Positions 59,679 through 64,000 of a stretch of DNA of 64,000 nucleotides are shown piece by piece (position 1 is the stretch's first letter; each line of letters starts with the position of its first letter). Made by a program: the position numbers and the translations under genes. The DNA comes from Falsihalocynthiibacter halioticoli (GTDB taxonomy: Bacteria; Pseudomonadota; Alphaproteobacteria; Rhodobacterales; Rhodobacteraceae). The stretch spans positions 930,001-994,000 of the forward strand of contig NZ_JAOYFC010000002.1 of the NCBI RefSeq assembly GCF_025802015.1, written 5' to 3'. The notes beneath the pieces were generated by a model. That model was not told the DNA's origin. It worked only from the letters and a program-made list of their open reading frames with translations, and did no database searches.

Positions 59679-60470
59679 CTACGCTTTGAGCCGATCAAGC
59701 CGCCATAAATAGCCACTCTCGCCGAATTCATCGAACCGATCCGTAACCAGCGGATCGTGTCCTGGAATAACTCGCGAAGCGCTTCCCCCGGCTAGGGCCT
59801 GAATCTTGTCAAACCCCTGCACCATGTCTTCCATATCAACGACAATCGGAAACGGTTTTCGCTGCTGAAAGTTCTCGTAGTAATGCGCGGCGTCGCTTGC
59901 GAGGCACAATGGTCCATTCTCTGTTTCAACACGAACGGCCTGAAGACCGCGTGAGTGGCCTCCGATCCTATGAACAGTGACGCCCGGCGCGACTTCGCCG
60001 TCCCCCTTGTAAAACACCACACGCCCAGCGAAGACATGCCGCACCATTTCGCAAACATGATCGGCCGTGTAAGGCATCTGCAATGTCGGATCACACATGC
60101 AAGGCCCCGTCGCAAAGCCCATTTCGACTTCCTGAAGGTGGAACTTCGCGTTTGGATACCGATCTAGCCCCCCCGCGTGGTCATAGTGGAGATGCGTTAC
60201 GATGACTGTATCGATAAGCAGTGGGTTTACATCCAATGCGGCCAGCGCCTGTGCTGGATCGCGCAAGATCGGTCGCGCACGCCTTTGGCCTTCGGCCTCG
60301 TCATAGCCCGTATCTACAAGAATATTTCGTGTGCCATCGGTCAGAAGCCAAACGAAATAGTCCATTCCATGTTGCGCGGCGGGGTGATCGTCAAATATGA
60401 AGCTGTCTTTCCGCGTTCGCGTATTCCGCTCCGCATATTTAACCGCATAGACCTGCCATTTGGTTGTCAT
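59679..60470 (-). CDS. N-acyl homoserine lactonase-family metallo-hydrolase (MBL fold)
   Basis: The 263-residue protein has the metallo-beta-lactamase fold with the HxHxDH motif VTHLHYDHAGGLDRYP, a second-metal Asp in CLASDAAHYYENFQ and the final His in RVIPGHDPLV. This AttM/BlcC-like lactonase group opens homoserine, gamma-butyrolactone or sugar lactones. ATG 60470 is chosen since GGAGG lies 4 nt upstream; an open frame reaches further to 60530. It diverges from a dehydrogenase operon, so a sugar-lactone role is as likely as quorum quenching. Confidence 0.82.
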   Translation of the reverse strand: MTTKWQVYAVKYAERNTRTRKDSFIFDDHPAAQHGMDYFVWLLTDGTRNILVDTGYDEAEGQRRARPILRDPAQALAALDVNPLLIDTVIVTHLHYDHAGGLDRYPNAKFHLQEVEMGFATGPCMCDPTLQMPYTADHVCEMVRHVFAGRVVFYKGDGEVAPGVTVHRIGGHSRGLQAVRVETENGPLCLASDAAHYYENFQQRKPFPIVVDMEDMVQGFDKIQALAGGSASRVIPGHDPLVTDRFDEFGESGYLWRLDRLKA

Positions 60471-60542
60471 TTGGCCTCCTCCCCGCTTATCGCTCTTTTT
60501 AGATGTATTTTTGATCATTTCAGATTGCAAACTGTCGTTGCG

Positions 60543-60574
60543 TGCATTAATGAGTTTTTTAATGCATTTATTAA
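60543..60574. promoter_or_regulatory. inverted repeat in divergent promoter region
   Basis: TGCATTAA (60543-60550) and TTAATGCA (60559-60566) form a perfect inverted repeat with an eight-base spacer. TTAA recurs at 60547, 60559 and 60571, every 12 bp. It lies between the lactonase gene and the isopropylmalate-dehydrogenase-like operon and may be the operator for both. No regulator gene is adjacent. Confidence 0.5.
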
Positions 60575-60621
60575 GGTATCCGCAATCCTTGATAAGAGCA
60601 AAAGCTTAAACAAGGTGAAAC

Positions 60622-61725
60622 ATGACACGGACGCCCAAGATTTCACTCATAAAGGGTGACGGAATCGGTATTGACGTTGCAGAGGCCGCGCTTGCGGTAA
60701 CATCAGCTGCGCTGAAACACTCTGGAGCCGTGGCACCGAACATTCAAGAGATCAAAGCCGGAGCGGGATACTATGCCGAGACTGGCAGGGATATCGAACC
60801 GGACGGCGAAGAGCGCGCTGGCGAAGCGGATGCCATTTTCCTCGGCGCGATTGGCCTTCCTGCTATTCGTCATAAAGATGGTACAGAAATCTCTCCGCAT
60901 CTGCGCTTGCGCGACCGGTATCAACTTTATGCAGGCATTCGCCCCGTCAAGGCCTACCCCAACGCACCGCAGCGCCTTGCTGATCCTCGGGCCGAAGGTA
61001 TCGACATGATAATCCTTCGCGAAAGTACCGAAGGGCTATTCTACACCGCAGCTGTTCACAACCGCGCAGAAATCGTGCCCAATGTCGAAGTTCGCGACAT
61101 CATGCGCATTTCGCGCGCCACAACGGAAAAACTCCACGAGTTTGCGTTCCAATTGGCCGAAAAACGCAAAGAGCGCGGAAAATCCGGGCGCCTTACCTGT
61201 GTGGACAAAGCCAACGTATTTACCAGCCAAGCCTTCTTTCGCCAGATCTTTGACGAGGTGAAAGCCGCGCATCCAACCGTCGAAACGTCTTACAATTATG
61301 TGGACGCCATGGCGCTTGACCTTGTGCGCAAGCCTTGGGAGTTTGATGTCATGGTTATGGAAAACATGTTTGGCGACATCCTGTCTGATCTCTGCGGCGG
61401 CCTTGTCGGCGGGATGGGCATGGCGGCCTGTGGCGAAATCGGTGACACCATCGGCCTATTCCAGCCCGCTCACGGAAGCGCGCCGGATATCATGGGCCAA
61501 GACAAAGCCAACCCGCTTGCAGCTATCCTGTCCGGCGGCTTGATGCTTGACTACATCGGCGAAAAAACAGGCGTTGGCGGTTATGAAGATGCAGGAGCGC
61601 TCGTCGACAAGGCGGTAGACCTTGGTTTTGAACGCAACGCGCTCCGGCCTATGGAGTTTGGCGGCGATATGGGCACCAAAGCCGTAACCGAAACCGTAAT
61701 TGAGCTGCTCGAAGAGGTTGCCTAA
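60622..61725 (+). CDS. isocitrate/isopropylmalate dehydrogenase family protein (beta-decarboxylating)
   Basis: The 367-residue protein has the metal/NAD-binding features of the family: LIKGDGIGIDVAEAALAV, LRESTEGLFYTAAVHN, VENMFGDILSDLCGG-like MENMFGDILSDLCG and PAHGSAPDIMGQDKANP. Substrate-loop residues differ from LeuB, so it is closer to tartrate or 3-substituted malate dehydrogenases. Together with a Gfo/Idh and an ABM-domain protein it probably oxidises and decarboxylates a sugar acid. It leads the operon; the Gfo/Idh gene overlaps its stop by one base. Confidence 0.83.
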   Translation: MTRTPKISLIKGDGIGIDVAEAALAVTSAALKHSGAVAPNIQEIKAGAGYYAETGRDIEPDGEERAGEADAIFLGAIGLPAIRHKDGTEISPHLRLRDRYQLYAGIRPVKAYPNAPQRLADPRAEGIDMIILRESTEGLFYTAAVHNRAEIVPNVEVRDIMRISRATTEKLHEFAFQLAEKRKERGKSGRLTCVDKANVFTSQAFFRQIFDEVKAAHPTVETSYNYVDAMALDLVRKPWEFDVMVMENMFGDILSDLCGGLVGGMGMAACGEIGDTIGLFQPAHGSAPDIMGQDKANPLAAILSGGLMLDYIGEKTGVGGYEDAGALVDKAVDLGFERNALRPMEFGGDMGTKAVTETVIELLEEVA

Positions 61726-62753
61726 TGGAGGCGCCGTACAAGGTTGCGGTTATTGGTCTGGGTTATTTCAGCCAATTCCACCTAGATGCTTGGCGGGACA
61801 TTGCAGATACCGAGCTTTGCGGCGTATTTGACCTCGACGCGGTGCGCACGCAGGAAATCGCGGCTGAATACAGAACCAAAACTTTTCAATCCGTCGAAGA
61901 CCTTACCTGCGAACAACTTGATATCATCGACATTGTTGCACCTCCGCCAGCGCACAAAGCGTTGATTGAAACCTTTGCCAGCGATGGTCGGGTCATAATT
62001 TGCCAGAAGCCGTTCTGCACGTCCCTCAAAGAAGCTGAAGCCGTTGCAGCACTTGCGAAAAAACGCGGCTGCACGCTCATTATTCACGAGAACTTCCGCT
62101 TTCAGCCGTGGTATCGGGAGATCAAATCGGTGCTCGAAAGCGGAGAGCTCGGCCATGTTTACCAAGCCCGTTTCGCGCTTCGGCCCGGTGATGGACGTGG
62201 CAAAGATGCCTACTTGTCGCGGCAACCGGCTTTCCGAACCATGGACCGTTTGTTGATACATGAAACCGGTGTTCACTTTGTCGATCTGTTCCAATTCCTC
62301 TTCGGTGACATTCAAAGCGTCTATGCAGATATTGAGAATCTAAACCCTGTGTTGGCGGGGGAAGACGCGGGCGTGATGCTGATGCAGCACACGACGGGCA
62401 CCCGTACAATGCTCGACGGCAACAGGCTTTTGGATCACGCAGCAGAGAATACCCGCCACACGATGGGCGAAATGGAGATCGAAGCCGAGAACGGGACTTT
62501 GCGTCTTGATGGATTTGGCAAGATCACAATGCGCAAGTTCGGAGAGCTGAGCTGGAGCGAACTTCCCGTTTCTGAGCCTATCGACGATATTCGGTTCGGC
62601 GGTGGCTGTGTCGAAGCGCTGAACCGCCATGTTGTTGCTGCTCTTAACGGCACGAAGAAATTTGAGAACACCGCGGCAGAGTATCTATCCGTAATTCGTG
62701 TGACCGATGCAGCTTATGTTTCCGCCGAAACCGCAACCAAACAAACACTTTAG
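61725..62753 (+). CDS. Gfo/Idh/MocA family oxidoreductase
   Basis: The 342-residue protein has the Rossmann nucleotide-binding site (YKVAVIGLGYFSQFHLDAW), the lysine motif ICQKPFCTSLKEAEAV (QKP where EKP is usual) and a C-terminal domain with LLIHETGVHFVDLFQFLFG. It is read with the isopropylmalate-dehydrogenase-like gene (TAATG overlap) and the ABM gene 8 bp downstream. It would use a sugar or sugar acid that the neighbouring CUT2 transporter may import. Exact reaction not known. Confidence 0.84.
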   Translation: MEAPYKVAVIGLGYFSQFHLDAWRDIADTELCGVFDLDAVRTQEIAAEYRTKTFQSVEDLTCEQLDIIDIVAPPPAHKALIETFASDGRVIICQKPFCTSLKEAEAVAALAKKRGCTLIIHENFRFQPWYREIKSVLESGELGHVYQARFALRPGDGRGKDAYLSRQPAFRTMDRLLIHETGVHFVDLFQFLFGDIQSVYADIENLNPVLAGEDAGVMLMQHTTGTRTMLDGNRLLDHAAENTRHTMGEMEIEAENGTLRLDGFGKITMRKFGELSWSELPVSEPIDDIRFGGGCVEALNRHVVAALNGTKKFENTAAEYLSVIRVTDAAYVSAETATKQTL

Positions 62754-62761
62754 GAGCAGCT

Positions 62762-63061
62762 ATGTTCGCCGTTTGCGTCACATTCATCATTGAGCCATCT
62801 AAGGCCGAGGCTTTCCACGCGCACATTAACCTAAACGCGAAAGCATCCGTAGAGATGGAAGCGGGATGCCAACTTTTCGATGTCTGCACAGACCCAAGCG
62901 ACCCCGCCAAATTCTTCCTCTATGAAATTTACGACAGCGCCGCCGCGTTTGATGAGCACCTTGAAAGCGCGCATTTCAAGTCATTTTGCTCCGACATCGA
63001 GGGAATGGTCATCGACAAGAAGGTAGAGAGTTTTGAAAACGTAACGGCGGCACGCAAATAG
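62762..63061 (+). CDS. ABM-domain protein (putative quinol monooxygenase)
   Basis: The 99-residue protein has the antibiotic-biosynthesis-monooxygenase (YgiN-like) ferredoxin fold: CVTFIIEPSKAEAFHAHI, EAGCQLFDVCTDPSDPAKF, YEIYDSAAAFDEHLES and HFKSF. These are dimeric and often act as small oxygenases, isomerases or mutarotase-like enzymes. Its place at the end of a sugar-acid operon argues for an auxiliary catabolic role. It converges on the CUT2 ATPase gene. Assignment is to fold; function is a guess. Confidence 0.75.
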   Translation: MFAVCVTFIIEPSKAEAFHAHINLNAKASVEMEAGCQLFDVCTDPSDPAKFFLYEIYDSAAAFDEHLESAHFKSFCSDIEGMVIDKKVESFENVTAARK

Positions 63062-63098
63062 CGCACCGCCGTTCGTTTAGGCCCTAAAGAAAGATCGC

Positions 63099-63863
63099 TT
63101 ATGCGTCTTCTTTATTTTCATGCGGATGCTTGCCGAGAATAATCATCCCGAGCAAATCATCGTCCGTAACCTCATCAACATTCACAGTGCCAACAAGCTT
63201 GCCGTTCTTCATAACAGAAGCGCGGTCGCAGAGGTCCATAACATCGTGAATGTCGTGGCTGATGAGGAAGATACCAATCCCTTCAGACTTGAGCTGCTGA
63301 ATGAGTTCCGAAACCATCTGGGTTTCGTGCGGCCCAAGCGCGGCTGTTGGTTCGTCCATGATCAGGATTTTGGCGTTGAAGTATACCGCACGTGCAATCG
63401 CAACAGATTGGCGCTGGCCGCCGGATAGCGCTGAAACAGGGCTGCTGAACTTTTCGAAGTTCGGGTTCAGACGGCCCATGATCTTCCGCGTTTCCGCTTC
63501 CATCGCGTCATCATCAACCGTACCAACGTTGGTTACAATTTCGCGACCAAGGAACAGGTTTGACGCAGCATCGAGATTATCCGCCAAAGCAAGTGTCTGG
63601 TAGATCGTCTCGATGTTGTAGTTCCGCGCATCACGTGGGTTGGCGATATGCGCCTTTTCGCCGCTGATATAAATCTCGCCCGCATTTGCGTGATACGCAC
63701 CGGAGAGGATTTTGATCAGCGTGGACTTACCCGCACCGTTGTGACCCAGAAGGCCCACAACTTCACCTTCGTGCAGGTCAACCGACACGTCATCCACAGC
63801 CTTCACACCGCCAAAGGCGATGGAAATGTTCTTCATCTCGACGAGAGGGGTTTTCGTAGTCAT
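63099..63863 (-). CDS. CUT2 sugar ABC transporter ATP-binding protein (FrcA-like, single domain)
   Basis: The 254-residue ATPase has Walker A GLLGHNGAGKSTLIKILSG, signature SALSGGQRQSVAIARAVY, Walker B AKILIMDEPTAAL and H-loop ISHDIHDVMDLCD. It has a single nucleotide-binding domain, as in FrcA of the fructose importer, rather than the double one of RbsA. ATG 63863 is chosen since GGGAGG lies 8 nt upstream; ATG 63869 would be only 2 nt from it. It follows the partial permease gene at 63878 by 14 bp. Confidence 0.9.
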   Translation of the reverse strand: MTTKTPLVEMKNISIAFGGVKAVDDVSVDLHEGEVVGLLGHNGAGKSTLIKILSGAYHANAGEIYISGEKAHIANPRDARNYNIETIYQTLALADNLDAASNLFLGREIVTNVGTVDDDAMEAETRKIMGRLNPNFEKFSSPVSALSGGQRQSVAIARAVYFNAKILIMDEPTAALGPHETQMVSELIQQLKSEGIGIFLISHDIHDVMDLCDRASVMKNGKLVGTVNVDEVTDDDLLGMIILGKHPHENKEDA

Positions 63864-63877
63864 TCTCATATCCTCCC

Positions 63878-64000
63878 TTAAACGCCGACTTTACGGCGAT
63901 AAACGATGTCGATCCAAACCGCGACAACCAGCACGAAGCCCACGACCATGTTTTGCAACGGTGCGTCAACGCCAACAGAGGCCATACCAGATTGCAAAGT
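63878..64000 (-). CDS. CUT2 sugar ABC transporter permease, 5' part missing (runs off right edge)
   Basis: Only the last 40 codons are visible, ending in VGVDAPLQNMVVGFVLVVAV and WIDIVYRRKVGV, then TAA. The final membrane helix and the tail are typical of RbsC/FrcC-type permeases. It is read in the same direction as, and 14 bp before, the FrcA-like ATPase gene, so the two belong to one importer operon that continues beyond the window. Confidence 0.75.
   Translation of the reverse strand, partial: TLQSGMASVGVDAPLQNMVVGFVLVVAVWIDIVYRRKVGV

Noticed and set aside
60547..60574. TTAA repeats as CtrA sites
   Set aside because: CtrA needs TTAA-N7-TTAA; the spacing here is eight bases. An unknown operator is more likely.
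1..64000. tRNA or rRNA genes, CRISPR arrays, insertion sequences, prophage or attachment sites
   Set aside because: None was recognised by reading. XerC is of the housekeeping type and no island-like borders or transposase genes were seen. A tRNAscan and repeat search would settle it.

Overview
The window looks like chromosome of a Rhodobacterales (Roseobacter-group) alphaproteobacterium. Pointers to this are a SAM/SAH-type riboswitch directly before metK, the irr / fabA-fabB-fabI arrangement, a phosphatidylcholine synthase, a group III truncated globin, and the alphaproteobacterial form of peptidyl-tRNA hydrolase with a basic tail. No rRNA, tRNA, insertion sequence, phage or CRISPR array was seen. 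The window opens inside an MFS transporter gene and closes inside a sugar ABC permease gene; both run off the edge.

Positions 1-33,000 are mostly housekeeping: priA, a TalC/FSA-type aldolase, DUF484-xerC, pcs, ileS, a truncated globin, ycjX-ycjF, truA-pth, trpF-trpB, the cmk-rpsA-ihfB-lapA block, trmB, metK, and the miaB-phoH-ybeY-corC-lnt block. These are followed by irr and the fabA-fabB-fabI operon. Three leaders here stand out. A 16-codon reading frame with six Ile codons sits before ileS and looks like an attenuation leader peptide. A SAM/SAH riboswitch precedes metK. A complete Shine-Dalgarno sequence, folded into a small hairpin, lies about 80 nt upstream of rpsA.

Positions 33,000-43,300 hold an operon of a haloacid dehalogenase-like protein, an alpha/beta hydrolase, a threonine/serine dehydratase, a second alpha/beta hydrolase whose nucleophile serine is replaced by histidine, and an MFS exporter. 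An orphan PAS-histidine kinase follows, then a complete polyamine-type ABC transporter (potD-potA-potB-potC).

Positions 43,500-64,000 are accessory sugar catabolism. They contain a PAP2 phosphatase, fucU, hemP, and an IlvD/Edd sugar-acid dehydratase with an FAH-family hydrolase, FCD regulator and KDG-type kinase. Next comes a LacI-controlled cluster: a CUT1 ABC importer, two Gfo/Idh/MocA oxidoreductases and two TIM-barrel isomerase/epimerase proteins. Two perfect and two near-perfect palindromic operators flank its two divergent transcription units, and the composition recalls 3-keto-glycoside pathways. The last block is a lactonase-like metallo-hydrolase diverging from an isopropylmalate-dehydrogenase-like enzyme, a Gfo/Idh protein and an ABM-domain protein. 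It sits beside a CUT2 sugar ABC transporter.
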